A DNA stretch of 64,000 nt from XBB1006 sp051877515 (GCA_051877515.1 JBJEIY010000037.1:31242-95241), one strand, 5' to 3'; shown: positions 53,058-62,108, numbered from the stretch's first letter. Made by a program: numbers and translations. Notes: generated by a model not told the origin, from the letters alone.

Positions 53058-53086
53058 TTGATTTGCATGCACAACCGTGCTACTAT
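53058..53086 (+). promoter_or_regulatory. Promoter predicting a leaderless radical SAM mRNA
   Basis: TTGATT (53058-53063), 17-base spacer, TACTAT (53081-53086) with an extended TGC. Standard spacing places the transcription start on or next to the A of the ATG at 53093. No Shine-Dalgarno sequence is present. Confidence 0.55.
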
Positions 53087-53092
53087 TAATTC

Positions 53093-54031
53093 ATGAATAC
53101 AACACAAAAATTATGGGGAGACAAGCCTTATGTCTCCCTTGATTATACTTTAAAAAAGACCTATGGGCACAAGATTTACCGCATTGCCCTAAACGGGGGC
53201 ATGACCTGCCCGAACCGGGATGGCAGCCTCGATACCAGGGGCTGTATTTTTTGCAGTACAGGCGGATCCGGAGACTTTGCCGCCAGCCCTGCCTTAAGTA
53301 TCCCACAACAATTGGACCAGGGCATCCGGCAGCTTGCCTCCAAACGTCCATGTGGTGGATACATTGCCTATTTTCAGGCTTTTACCAATACCTATGCTCC
53401 TACGGACTACTTACAAAAGATCTACCGGCAGGCGCTCAGTCATCCCCAGGTGGAGATCCTGTCCATTGCTACCCGTCCGGATTGTCTTTCTACCCCGGTA
53501 TTGGAGCTTTTATCAGAGTGCAACCGGATCAAACCTGTATGGATTGAGTTGGGTCTTCAGACCATTCATTCCTCCAGTGCTGCCTATATACGCCGTGGTT
53601 ATGATCTTAACTGCTTTGAGCAGTCCCTGAAAGAATTAAAGGCACGGGGTATTACGGTAATCGTCCATGTGATCCTGGGACTTCCCGGCGAAAGTAAAGA
53701 AGATATGAAGCAAACCGTTCGCTATCTGGCAAATGCAGGTATTGACGGCATCAAACTTCAGTTGTTACATATCCTGAACGGAACAGACCTGGCCAAAGAC
53801 TATGTGGCTCATCCTTTCCCGGTTTTTTCTCAGGATGAGTACTGTGACTTCATCTGTGACTGTCTGGAGCTTCTGCCCCCTGCCATTACCATTCATCGCC
53901 TGACCGGCGACGGTCCCAGCAAAGATCTGATCGCTCCTGTGTGGAGTACGAACAAGCGGGCAGTTTTAAACCAGATCCATCATCGCTTAAAACAACGGCA
54001 TACCTGGCAGGGGCGGCTGTGGAATGATTGA
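53093..54031 (+). CDS. Radical SAM protein of the YhcC (TIGR01212) family
   Basis: A 312-aa protein with an unusual cluster motif: C39 in GMTCPNRDG, then C51 and C54 in GCIFC. LNGGMTCPNRDGSLDTRGC, YFQAFTNTYAP, IGTRPD-like IATRPDCLS and VHVILGLPGES are family signatures. The reaction is unknown. It has no ribosome-binding site and a promoter abutting the start codon. Follows the antiporter gene on the same strand. Confidence 0.9.
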   Translation: MNTTQKLWGDKPYVSLDYTLKKTYGHKIYRIALNGGMTCPNRDGSLDTRGCIFCSTGGSGDFAASPALSIPQQLDQGIRQLASKRPCGGYIAYFQAFTNTYAPTDYLQKIYRQALSHPQVEILSIATRPDCLSTPVLELLSECNRIKPVWIELGLQTIHSSSAAYIRRGYDLNCFEQSLKELKARGITVIVHVILGLPGESKEDMKQTVRYLANAGIDGIKLQLLHILNGTDLAKDYVAHPFPVFSQDEYCDFICDCLELLPPAITIHRLTGDGPSKDLIAPVWSTNKRAVLNQIHHRLKQRHTWQGRLWND

Positions 54032-54049
54032 ACCCGGATAACAAAATAA

Positions 54050-54077
54050 CCCGGCAATCTGCCGGGCACTCCATCTT
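54050..54077 (+). terminator. Probable terminator after the radical SAM gene
   Basis: Perfect stem CCCGGCA-ATC-TGCCGGG (54050-54066) with a short gap before TCTTTTT. The displaced T run makes termination partial at best; DUF4364 follows. Confidence 0.5.
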
Positions 54078-54098
54078 TTTAGAGAAAGGAGATCCTGT

Positions 54099-54620
54099 AT
54101 GCATAATGAAACTTCCACTCTTTACAAACTGATCATTTTATTTATGCTGAACAAAGCTGACTATCCTTTAACCAATTCCGATATTTCGGATCTGATCCTC
54201 AGCATGGAATACACCAACTATTTTACCCTGCAGCAGGCACTCAGTGAGCTGGAGACCTCTGACCTGATCTCCGCTGAATCCACAGTCAGTAACACCACGC
54301 TGTATCGTATTACCGCCAGTGGCCGGGTAACCCTGGACTATTTTGACTACAAAATCTCCGATGCAATAAAAGAAGATATCCTGCTTTATTTCAAGGAGCA
54401 TGATATTGCTCTTCGTAAGGATACCTCTGTGATTGCTGATTATTATAAAATTGCCGGACAACTCTATACTGTACGTTGCCAGATCAAGGAACGCAATAAG
54501 ATCACCTTTGAACTGTCTTTCCAGATCCAGGGTCGTGAACAGGCAGAAGCCGCCTGCAAGAACTGGAAAGAAAAAAGCGATGATGTGTACGAATACCTCA
54601 TGGATATGCTGATTCAATGA
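54099..54620 (+). CDS. DUF4364 family winged-helix protein
   Basis: A 173-aa protein. The first 85 residues form a winged helix like small PadR/MarR-type domains (LYKLIILFMLNKADYPLTNSDISDLIL, then LITASG wing-like RITASGRVTLDYF); the rest is a beta domain. Family found in Lachnospiraceae and relatives; likely a transcription factor, target unknown. GAAAGGAGA precedes the ATG. Its last 7 bases overlap the convergent flavin reductase gene. Confidence 0.87.
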   Translation: MHNETSTLYKLIILFMLNKADYPLTNSDISDLILSMEYTNYFTLQQALSELETSDLISAESTVSNTTLYRITASGRVTLDYFDYKISDAIKEDILLYFKEHDIALRKDTSVIADYYKIAGQLYTVRCQIKERNKITFELSFQIQGREQAEAACKNWKEKSDDVYEYLMDMLIQ

Positions 54621-55201
54621 CGGGTTCTCTTTCTTTTGCCCTTTTTCCTGACGGAAAATCCGAAAGATCCCACTTCTTTACCAAGTCCATAATAACGTCC
54701 ATGAGAATAGGCAAGCAGGTTTGCCCGGTTTAAATGAAAAGTGTTCTTTTCATCTAACAGTGTATCATCCACACTGACATGCACCACCTTAGCCAGAAAC
54801 AGATCATGGCTTCCCAATTCCTGAATTTCCGTAACACGACATTCTATCGACACAGGACTCTCTGCAATGGAGGGTGCCTTCACAACTGCCGAGGGGATGG
54901 GTGTCAGTCCGGTTTCCTTAAACTTATCAACTTCTCTTCCGGAACGAACTCCGCAATAGTCTGTGGCCCTCGCCAGTTTTTCCGTTGTCAGATTCACTAC
55001 AAACTCTCCGCTTTCCCGGATAATTCCATGAGAAAAGCGTTCTTTTCTTACAGAAATAGAAACCATAGCCGGATCAGAACATACAGTACCGGTCCAGGCT
55101 ACGGTTATAATGTTGGGTTTCTCATTTTCTCTCATGCAGCTTACCATCACTGCAGGTAGGGGATACAGCATATTCCCCGGTTTAAACGAAACGCGTCCCA
55201 T
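54614..55201 (-). CDS. Flavin reductase-like FMN-binding protein
   Basis: A 195-aa split-barrel flavoprotein. PLPAVMVSCMRENEKPNIITVAWTG-type start, SVRKERFSHGII, EFVVNLTT and ATDYCGVRSGREVDKF are typical of the flavin reductase family in anaerobes. The reductase partner is unknown. A basic tail (RKKGKRKRTRH) is unusual. It overlaps the upstream coiled-coil gene stop by one base and so is in that string. Confidence 0.87.
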   Translation of the reverse strand: MGRVSFKPGNMLYPLPAVMVSCMRENEKPNIITVAWTGTVCSDPAMVSISVRKERFSHGIIRESGEFVVNLTTEKLARATDYCGVRSGREVDKFKETGLTPIPSAVVKAPSIAESPVSIECRVTEIQELGSHDLFLAKVVHVSVDDTLLDEKNTFHLNRANLLAYSHGRYYGLGKEVGSFGFSVRKKGKRKRTRH

Positions 55202-55728
55202 TAAAAAACTCCCAGATTAAAAAGAATGTAAGCGATCAACACCAAAAGAGTGATAACAGAAAACCATGTCATACATTTCAGTTGATTCTTCAGACTACCT
55301 GCCAAAAGAACCAAAGACTCTTCTTTTGCCGTCTTCTTATCCATCTCATCCAATGCTGCCTGCACGTTCCGATAGCTTTTCACACTCTCAGAATGGATCT
55401 TCTCCTGAATGCAGTTGCAGCACTCTTCTACTGACTTCTGCACTTCCTTAATGGAATTATCCTGATTTTCCACGGATTCCTGAATTGCTCCATAGGCTTT
55501 TAGGATCTCGTCCGCTTTTAACAGAAGCTCTTTTACTTCCGAAAGAACATTCTCGCTTTCACAGTCCTTATCTTCGTTGACTGCCTTACTTACTTCTTCA
55601 TAACTCTGTGTCATTCCACCATAACTTGGATTTTCCAAAACATGTTTCCTCTCTATCCTTGTTTTTCTCTTTTTCTGTGCCTTTTGATACCTATCCGTAA
55701 AGCCAAACAAGGCCTCCAATATATTCAT
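55201..55728 (-). CDS. Coiled-coil protein with C-terminal membrane anchor
   Basis: A 175-aa protein with no family I recognise. Basic N-terminal segment, then heptad-rich coiled coil from about residue 60 to 140 (VKELLLKADEILKAYGAIQESVENQDNSIKEVQKSVEE), with a Cys pair (ECCNC), and one membrane helix at the very C-terminus (TWFSVITLLVLIAYILF). This is the topology of a tail-anchored, cytoplasm-facing protein. It lies between the FliD-like and flavin reductase genes. Confidence 0.72.
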   Translation of the reverse strand: MNILEALFGFTDRYQKAQKKRKTRIERKHVLENPSYGGMTQSYEEVSKAVNEDKDCESENVLSEVKELLLKADEILKAYGAIQESVENQDNSIKEVQKSVEECCNCIQEKIHSESVKSYRNVQAALDEMDKKTAKEESLVLLAGSLKNQLKCMTWFSVITLLVLIAYILFNLGVF

Positions 55729-55780
55729 ACTTCCTCCTGCAAGTCACACACTGTCCGGCATGTAACTCTCCCGCATTTTT

Positions 55781-56545
55781 CTAGAATAATCCCTCAAAAG
55801 CAGACACCTGATTCAGCTTTGTATATGTTCCGTTGCTACCATATAAAGAATCCTGGTTGGCTGCATTGGTAGCAGAAATAGAAGCATAAGATGCATTCAG
55901 TTTGATGGCATATCCGTAAGAACCGTTACCTGAAAACAGGGACTGGGCCTTTTGCATATCTGCATTTCGGAAAGTCTGCTCATCCAGCTGAAGTTTATTA
56001 TCGCTGTCCAAGGTAATACCCAGTTCCGACAGCAGTTTCTGGTTTGCCGTAGTAGAATTGTACATGGATCTGGCTGTGCTGCTGATAGAAGAAACCGTGG
56101 AACTGCTGGCAGCCGTATAAGCATCATTGTAATTCCGTACAAAGGAAGACACTGCTTCATAAATCTTATTTACATCATAGCCTTCCGTAGTCTTTCCGTC
56201 TGCTCCGGTCTGGGAAACCTTTGTAAAGACAGAATCCTTTCCCTTGCTCACCAGTCCTTCCAGACTCTCTGCAAGACGATCGGAACTGCTTTTTACTTCG
56301 TTTAATGCCTGCGCCCTTTCCTTATCCGAAACAGAGCTTACCAGCTTATTTGTGCTTTGTTTTGATCCGGAGGAAGAATCCGTGGAATCTGCCTTGCTGT
56401 AGTAGGCTTTCGCCAGCTTATAATAAGAGCCGTTTTTGATCGATGCATATTCTGCAAGGATATTACTCTGTGTGTTAGAAGTATTCCCCAAAGAGGAAAA
56501 AAGTGTACTGACAGAATCAGATGAAATTCCATAATAAAATGCCAT
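55781..56545 (-). CDS. FliD-like (flagellar cap C-domain-like) protein
   Basis: A 254-aa Ser/Ala/Asn-rich protein. The C-terminal half, VSSFVRNYNDAYTAAS, then LLSELGITLDSDNKLQLDEQTFRNADMQ and QSLF, resembles the end of flagellar hook-associated protein 2 (lGi-dG-l-ld pattern). No signal peptide, as expected for a flagellum-exported or cytoplasmic product. It is much shorter than FliD (about 450-700 aa) and lacks its N-terminal domain. Start MAFYYGISSD with AAAGGAG 10 bases upstream. The FliD relation is an inference from pattern, not a clear match. Confidence 0.65.
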   Translation of the reverse strand: MAFYYGISSDSVSTLFSSLGNTSNTQSNILAEYASIKNGSYYKLAKAYYSKADSTDSSSGSKQSTNKLVSSVSDKERAQALNEVKSSSDRLAESLEGLVSKGKDSVFTKVSQTGADGKTTEGYDVNKIYEAVSSFVRNYNDAYTAASSSTVSSISSTARSMYNSTTANQKLLSELGITLDSDNKLQLDEQTFRNADMQKAQSLFSGNGSYGYAIKLNASYASISATNAANQDSLYGSNGTYTKLNQVSAFEGLF

Positions 56546-56597
56546 ACTCTTCACTCTCCTTTGCAACTGCTGACGCATTCCGTCCTGCGTCATCTTA

Positions 56598-57275
56598 TCA
56601 TTCTATATTTTCAATTTGCCAATCAATGGGTTCTACGCCCCCTGCGATCAGATAATCATTTGCTTTGCTAAAATGCCGGCACCCGAAAAATCCCCGATAT
56701 GCCGACAGCGGACTGGGATGAGGTGCTGTAAGCACAAGGTGTCTGGGATTGGTGATCATCTCTTTCTTTGCCTGTGCAGGCTTTCCCCAAAGAAGGTAAA
56801 CCACCGGCCGGTCCTGTTGATCCACAGCCCGGATAGCAGCGTCCGTAAACTGTTCCCAGCCAATGCCGCGGTGGGAATTCGCTTCATGGGCATGTACCGT
56901 AAGCACCGTATTCAGCAACAGAACTCCCTGCTTTGCCCATTTTTCCAAAAACCCGTTATTGGGAATATAGCATCCGCAATCGGTATGTAATTCCTGATAA
57001 ATATTGGCAAGAGATGGTGGTATCTCCACTCCCGGCTTCACAGAAAAACTTAAGCCATGAGCCTGACCATCATTGTGGTAGGGATCCTGCCCCAGAATTA
57101 CCACCTTGACCTTACTTAGGGGTGTTAAATGAAAGGCACTAAACAAATCTTCTGCAGGTGGAAAGACCTTACTATGGTTATACTCATAGGTCACCTTCTT
57201 ATATAACTCCCGATAATAGGGCTTCTTAAATTCCTCCTGCAATGTTCCCAGCCAGTCATTTGTTATCTGTCCCAT
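56598..57275 (-). CDS. ung: Uracil-DNA glycosylase, family 1
   Basis: A 225-aa base-excision repair enzyme. Catalytic GQDPYHNDGQAHGLSFSV (water-activating Asp) and the minor-groove loop HPSPLSAYRGFFG are present. Complete length. Its start overlaps the preceding gene end by 13 bases. It is an isolated repair gene in a string of unassigned membrane genes. Confidence 0.95.
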   Translation of the reverse strand: MGQITNDWLGTLQEEFKKPYYRELYKKVTYEYNHSKVFPPAEDLFSAFHLTPLSKVKVVILGQDPYHNDGQAHGLSFSVKPGVEIPPSLANIYQELHTDCGCYIPNNGFLEKWAKQGVLLLNTVLTVHAHEANSHRGIGWEQFTDAAIRAVDQQDRPVVYLLWGKPAQAKKEMITNPRHLVLTAPHPSPLSAYRGFFGCRHFSKANDYLIAGGVEPIDWQIENIE

Positions 57276-58855
57276 TCGTCCAATCCTGCTTCCTTGAGTA
57301 TTTTCACCAGTTCTGTGGAATATCTTACCCGGCTTCGGATCCGATAGATTCTGAGTGCCTCCTCAAAGGACGTATGGTAAGTATCTTTCAAGATTTCTTC
57401 CGCAAGACCTTCATATTCCGTCAATTCCGCGCTACATCCTAATTCTCCTGCCTTCTCAATATCTGCATCATAGTGACCGATAATACGGATCAGACAATCC
57501 AATGCCAGTTCCTGGCGTCCCAGTTGTTCCAGTTGTTCGTAGGAATCATATAATTCCTCCACACCGGCCAGGATCTCCAGTTTCTCCCTGTACTGGACAT
57601 CTTTTTTGTTATCACTCTTAATCTCCAGTCCTGCCACTTTGTTATACGCTTTCACATATTGACCCTGGCTGCAGTAATCCTTAGAGCTGCTCATGGCAAG
57701 CTGTCTGTGTAATCCCTTTCCCAGGATCAGTATGCCGCCTAATATGGTCACTGCAAGAAGCATGATCACCAGTACCGGTTTCTTGGGTAACGGCGGTGTT
57801 TTTTCCTTAACCTTTGGTTTCTTTTCCTTTGGGGGTTTTGCTGCCTTTGCTGCCGCCTTTGCCTTCCTTTTTTCCTCTTTGGCTTTTGCCTTTTCTGCCT
57901 TCTTGGCTGCAGCCGCCTGCTTTTTCTCCTCTTTTTTAGCTTTTTTCTTCGCCTGGGGATCGTCCTCCAACAAAGATCCTGTTTCTCCACCTTCTAATGC
58001 TTCCAGGATTCCCAGATTTTCATCCGAAACATGGAGTTCTTCCTGAACCTTCGGTTCCCCATCGGATATCTCCTCTTCCTCCGGGCCAAAAAACAGCTGC
58101 TTCCATTTTTTCAGGAACCCCTGCTTTTCTTTTGGTTTTTCCTCCTGTTCTTCTCCTGCAGGCACCGCTTCCTGTTTTGGCGGTATTTCCTCCAGAGAAG
58201 CCAGCTCAACGGCATCTTCCGGGCTTACCTCAAATCCCAGATCTGCCAGACTCTCTGCTACACTTTCGGCAGTAATCTCCTCCGACGGCTCTACCGTCTC
58301 ACCATTCTCGTCTGCCTTCAACATCTTGCCGATATCGGCAAGGTCTTCATTGTCTTCCCCCAGGCCATCCAACAGCGACAGTATATCATCTGCGTTCTCC
58401 GGCTCATTCTCATCCTGTTCCTGTTCCTCCGGTTCCGGCTCGTTCTCATCCTGTCTCTCCGGTTCAGATTCCTCCGCAGAATCCTCTGATACAATCTGTT
58501 CTTCCGGCCGTGCATCATCCGGCACTGCAGCAGGCTCTGTGAAGCTTTCCTCATCATTTTCCGCGCTCATGGCCTCACCCAGTCCCGCGAAAAAAGAATC
58601 TTCCGTTTCCGCTTCTTCTTCCGTATCCGCCTCCAAAGAAAGCTCAAAATCAGAAATGAACTGTTCTTCATCCAGGCCCTCCAGGGAAAGCTCAAAATCC
58701 CGGATAATACTTTCCTGGTTTTTTTTCTCTCTCCGACTTAAATCCCTTACAGGATCATCCGCAGGCTCTGCCTTATGTGTTTCATTACTCCGGGGCTTTT
58801 GCTCCTGCACCGAGTTTAACAACTGATCTAAGTAGTCTTCGCTTTCTTTGTTCAA
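57263..58855 (-). CDS. Highly charged single-pass membrane protein, unknown
   Basis: A 530-aa protein, probably starting at TTG (58855) because AGGAGG lies 9 bases upstream; no ATG has one. N-terminal region carries two copies of a DFELSLE repeat; residues to about 230 are very acidic (Glu-rich). Then a basic Lys/Ala run (KAKAKEEKRKAKAAAKAAK) leads to one membrane helix (VLVIMLLAVTILGGILILG), followed by a helical C-terminal domain with Leu-rich repeats like a TPR stack. No enzyme motif. The charged tract may be a disordered spacer. It ends in ung. Confidence 0.72.
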   Translation of the reverse strand: MNKESEDYLDQLLNSVQEQKPRSNETHKAEPADDPVRDLSRREKKNQESIIRDFELSLEGLDEEQFISDFELSLEADTEEEAETEDSFFAGLGEAMSAENDEESFTEPAAVPDDARPEEQIVSEDSAEESEPERQDENEPEPEEQEQDENEPENADDILSLLDGLGEDNEDLADIGKMLKADENGETVEPSEEITAESVAESLADLGFEVSPEDAVELASLEEIPPKQEAVPAGEEQEEKPKEKQGFLKKWKQLFFGPEEEEISDGEPKVQEELHVSDENLGILEALEGGETGSLLEDDPQAKKKAKKEEKKQAAAAKKAEKAKAKEEKRKAKAAAKAAKPPKEKKPKVKEKTPPLPKKPVLVIMLLAVTILGGILILGKGLHRQLAMSSSKDYCSQGQYVKAYNKVAGLEIKSDNKKDVQYREKLEILAGVEELYDSYEQLEQLGRQELALDCLIRIIGHYDADIEKAGELGCSAELTEYEGLAEEILKDTYHTSFEEALRIYRIRSRVRYSTELVKILKEAGLDEWDR

Positions 58856-58888
58856 GGAATATTCCCTCCTGCTTTCATGGTCAGTACC

Positions 58889-58937
58889 AAAAATGCCCCA
58901 AACCACCCCACGTTTTCATGGAAATGCTTTGAGGCAT
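58889..58937 (-). terminator. Probable terminator after cheV
   Basis: Minus strand ATGCCTCAAA pairs with TTTGGGGCAT (one wobble) around a 25-base loop, then a U tract. It lies between cheV and the charged-protein gene. The long loop lowers confidence. Confidence 0.6.
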
Positions 58938-58950
58938 CCTTTCTTGAAAC

Positions 58951-59865
58951 TTATCTGTTTGGTAAAACACTTTCATCGATCAGACGATCTACAGCACTTA
59001 CCAATGTTCCGATTTCCGGTTTTGTAAGCTGGGCATCAGCGCCTAACTGCTCACCCTTTCTACGCATCTCCTCGTTTACCAGAGATGAGAAAATAACCAA
59101 CGGGATCTGTTTGATCGTATCATCTGACTTGCATAACTTCGTAAGACGATGACCATCCATAATTGGCATCTCAATATCTGTAATAATACATTTCGCTTTA
59201 TTGTACAGGGAACCTGCTTCTTTCCATTCACAAAGCTTGTCCCATGCTTCCTGTCCGTTATCACACAACACCAACTGCGTATATCCTGAACGTTTCAGAC
59301 AATCTGTGATCATTCTTCCCAGCATAGGTGAATCCTCTGCAATGATGATGGGGCAGGCACTACGGTCCCTTCCCTCATAATCCTCAATATCAGACACCCG
59401 AAGTCCGGTATCCGGACTGATATCTGTAACGATCTTTTCAAAATCAAGGATAACAACCAGTTTATCTTCAAACTTCACCACGCCTGTGGAAACACCATTG
59501 TTCTCCGCATTGATGGTGGAATCCGGCTTGATGATATCTGCCCAGGAGACTCTATGAATACCTACGACTTTGTCTACATGGAACGCAATGTTTAATTTGT
59601 TGAAATTTGTAATGATAAATAACCCCTTCTCATCACTTTGCTTTAATCCGAGGCTTTCTTTCAGATTGATCACAGTGATCATTGTATCACGGGGCATAAA
59701 AACTCCTTCCACACAGTAATGCGCATTTGGAATCGGAGTTACCGGCTGGTATGTAAGGATCTCTCTGATCTTTGCCACATTAATTCCGTAATGATTATCA
59801 CCCAGCGTAAATTCCAGTATTTCTACCTCATTTGTTCCATTTTCCAAGAGAATATTTGTATCCAT
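58951..59865 (-). CDS. cheV: Chemotaxis coupling protein with receiver domain
   Basis: A 304-aa two-domain protein: CheW-like coupling domain (about 10-150) and a receiver domain (about 165-300) with phospho-acceptor Asp in CIITDIEMPIMDG and the KP region near the end. It links chemoreceptors to CheA and tunes adaptation in the cytoplasm. An extended -10 promoter lies upstream, and a terminator downstream. Confidence 0.94.
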   Translation of the reverse strand: MDTNILLENGTNEVEILEFTLGDNHYGINVAKIREILTYQPVTPIPNAHYCVEGVFMPRDTMITVINLKESLGLKQSDEKGLFIITNFNKLNIAFHVDKVVGIHRVSWADIIKPDSTINAENNGVSTGVVKFEDKLVVILDFEKIVTDISPDTGLRVSDIEDYEGRDRSACPIIIAEDSPMLGRMITDCLKRSGYTQLVLCDNGQEAWDKLCEWKEAGSLYNKAKCIITDIEMPIMDGHRLTKLCKSDDTIKQIPLVIFSSLVNEEMRRKGEQLGADAQLTKPEIGTLVSAVDRLIDESVLPNR

Positions 59866-59903
59866 GTAAAGTCCCTCCTTGACATTGTATCCTGTCCATC
59901 ACA

Positions 59904-59909
59904 ATTATA
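59904..59909 (-). promoter_or_regulatory. Extended -10 promoter of cheV
   Basis: Minus strand TGC-TATAAT, about 40 bases upstream of cheV. No good -35 and no sigma-28 pattern. Confidence 0.55.
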
Positions 59910-59951
59910 GCATACTGTGTATGAAAAAAACACATTTTTTATAATATTTCA

Positions 59952-60686
59952 CTAATTTATAAGAATTGTCTGCTTTGTTGTCCCTTTTTGGACTTCCAAA
60001 CTCAAATCGGATATATCTTTTGCAATATCCTCCGGTACTTCAAACAGAAGAATGGTCTTCTTACTCTTTCCGCCATTGATATGACCGGCAAAGGAACTCA
60101 GATCATTGGGCAGGAAGGTGATCAATGCTTTGGCAGAACAACTTCCGTTATTGACATCCAGGCTAAAACTGTCTATCTTCCCCGGGATGTCACACTGCAC
60201 CCTGTCTGCGGCAGTATTCTCAAGTTTCACGGTAAGGATGCAATAGGTCTTTCCCTCTGAAGCCGTCATTGCAAACACACCGCTTTGCACATAATCCTTC
60301 TGCAGATCATATCCGGTGCAACGGGCCTTGACCCCATCAATCCCCAGAGCCTTCGTCAATGTTGTAGGTTCAGCCTGCTCCTGCTTTCCGGAACTATTCT
60401 GTTCCTGACTGCCATCTCCTCCTGCAGGATCAATCTCCCTGTCCTGCTCTTCCGAAGATTCTGCATTATCTTCTTCCCCATCATTGTAAATGGCTTCAAG
60501 CTGAGCCTTGCTTAATGCCATATATCCTTCTGTCTGACTTCTGTTAAATTCACCGATGACATGTGCTGAGAAATAAACGATCTGCTGCCTTTCCGAATCC
60601 GTCAACGGGATCAACTCTTCTCCGCAGCCGGAACAGGCAAAAGCAACCATTATAACCAGCAGCATTGCAATGATTCTTTTCTTCAA
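59952..60686 (-). CDS. Putative lipoprotein of unknown function
   Basis: A 244-aa secreted lipoprotein: signal helix then lipobox ACSGC, followed by a Gln/Glu/Gly-rich disordered part (about 80-110), then a beta-rich domain like the DUF5067/DUF4352 type (TYCILTVKLENTAADRVQCDIPG). Start is TTG (60684-60686) with AGAGGT upstream. It lies between the response regulator and cheV. Function unknown. Confidence 0.72.
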   Translation of the reverse strand: MKKRIIAMLLVIMVAFACSGCGEELIPLTDSERQQIVYFSAHVIGEFNRSQTEGYMALSKAQLEAIYNDGEEDNAESSEEQDREIDPAGGDGSQEQNSSGKQEQAEPTTLTKALGIDGVKARCTGYDLQKDYVQSGVFAMTASEGKTYCILTVKLENTAADRVQCDIPGKIDSFSLDVNNGSCSAKALITFLPNDLSSFAGHINGGKSKKTILLFEVPEDIAKDISDLSLEVQKGTTKQTILIN

Positions 60687-60725
60687 CTTGCTACCTCTGT
60701 AATCCTTTCGGGAAAAACGGCCGCC

Positions 60726-61412
60726 TTACTTCGCGTCGTTTACTTCGAATTTATAGCCCATTCCCCAAATCGTCTTAATATAGTTTCCTTTTGATCCAAT
60801 CTTGCTTCTTAGCTTCTTGACATGGGTATCAATGGTTCTTGCATCACCAAAATAATCGTAATTCCATACATTATTGAGAATCTTCTCTCTGGACAGCGCA
60901 ATACCCTCATTCTCTAAAAAGAAACTCAGAAGTTCAAACTCCTTAAAGCTTAATTCCACCGGTTTTCCATCCACCGTTACTTCATGGGCTGCCCGGTTGA
61001 TCACAATTCCACCATAATCCAGAACATCTTCCGTTTCAATCCTGTTGGAACGACGCAGAATGGCGTCTACCCGTGCCACCAGGATCTTCGGTGAAAAAGG
61101 CTTGGCAATATACTCATCCACTCCCAGTTCAAATCCCTGAAGCTCATCCGTTTCTGTTGATTTTGCCGTCAGCATAATGATGGGAACTTTGGAAGTATCC
61201 CTTATTTCACGGCAGACCTGCCACCCATTCATCTTAGGCATCATGACATCCAGAATAATAAGTGAAATGGATTTATCTGAGTAAAAGATATCCAGAGCCT
61301 GTTCCCCATCCTCAGCCTCTACAACTTCATAATTCTTCTTAACCAAAAAGTCCCGTACCAATTTCCGCATCAGTGCTTCATCGTCTACAACAAGTACTTT
61401 AATTTTCTCCAT
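60726..61412 (-). CDS. OmpR-family response regulator
   Basis: A 228-aa DNA-binding regulator. Receiver: D9-D10-E11 pocket, phospho-acceptor in LIILDVMMPKMNG, and TAKSTE; winged-helix C-terminal domain ends ARTIDTHVKKLRSKIG and IWGMGYKFE. No sensor kinase gene is adjacent, so it is an orphan within this window. Start MEKIKVLVVDDEAL; a TTG 18 bases upstream is the alternative. Confidence 0.92.
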   Translation of the reverse strand: MEKIKVLVVDDEALMRKLVRDFLVKKNYEVVEAEDGEQALDIFYSDKSISLIILDVMMPKMNGWQVCREIRDTSKVPIIMLTAKSTETDELQGFELGVDEYIAKPFSPKILVARVDAILRRSNRIETEDVLDYGGIVINRAAHEVTVDGKPVELSFKEFELLSFFLENEGIALSREKILNNVWNYDYFGDARTIDTHVKKLRSKIGSKGNYIKTIWGMGYKFEVNDAK

Positions 61413-61483
61413 AATCATCACCGTTTCCAATCCCTATTTTTTCGCGTCCCTTTTAAAGCCGCTGTCTATCTCTTTTTAGACCT

Positions 61484-62056
61484 CTAATACCCGTCTGTAA
61501 TATGATATTTTTCTTCATATTCTTCAATACGCTGCTGACGCCGGTCCAATTCTTTCTGCCATGTCTCATAACGATCGATCAGTTTATTTTCATAATTCAG
61601 AATCGTTGGAATCTCTGAAAAATGCATGATCAGAAACATGGCAACTACCACAAAGATCAATACGACATTTACAATAAGAGAACTGATAAACCTGCTTCTG
61701 TATTTTTCCCCATTTTCTTCCAGGCGGTCTGTCTTTGTATTCTTCTTCTCTTTCTCATTCTGCCCTGACCCCTCGGCCACAGGTTCCGTATCAAGGGGAC
61801 AGATATCTGTGTTGCGGATTGTCTTAGAAGCCTTCAGATACTCCTGCAACTCTCCTAAAAAAGCATATCCCACCGGGGTTACAAAAAGCTTTTCCTGCAC
61901 AATCCTGTTATACACCGTAAGTACTTCCTCAGGATCATCCATATTCAGCTTTTCTTTGATGTAACATATTCCCTTGTGTTCCTTCTTAGCCTGTCTGGCC
62001 TGACTTTCTGTTTCGAATACATATCCGTCAACCACAAAGTGTCCTTTTTCTGCCAT
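61484..62056 (-). CDS. Membrane-anchored protein of unknown function
   Basis: A 190-aa protein. N-terminal soluble domain, starting GHFVVDGYVFETESQARQA, is followed by a charged linker (GSGQNEKEKKNTKTD), one membrane helix (SLIVNVVLIFVVVAMFLIMHF) and a C-terminal extracytoplasmic coiled coil (WQKELDRRQQRIEEYEEKYH). AAAGGAG precedes the ATG. Not assigned to a family I know. Confidence 0.72.
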   Translation of the reverse strand: MAEKGHFVVDGYVFETESQARQAKKEHKGICYIKEKLNMDDPEEVLTVYNRIVQEKLFVTPVGYAFLGELQEYLKASKTIRNTDICPLDTEPVAEGSGQNEKEKKNTKTDRLEENGEKYRSRFISSLIVNVVLIFVVVAMFLIMHFSEIPTILNYENKLIDRYETWQKELDRRQQRIEEYEEKYHITDGY

Positions 62057-62076
62057 GTATTCTCCTTTCGGGCAGC

Positions 62077-62103
62077 AAAAAGGTTCTGCCTGTTGCAGAA
62101 CCT
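62077..62103 (-). terminator. Terminator after the YjfB-like gene
   Basis: Minus strand AGGTTCTGC pairs with GCAGAACCT, 5-base loop, followed by four U. Confidence 0.85.
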
Positions 62104-62108
62104 CCTAC

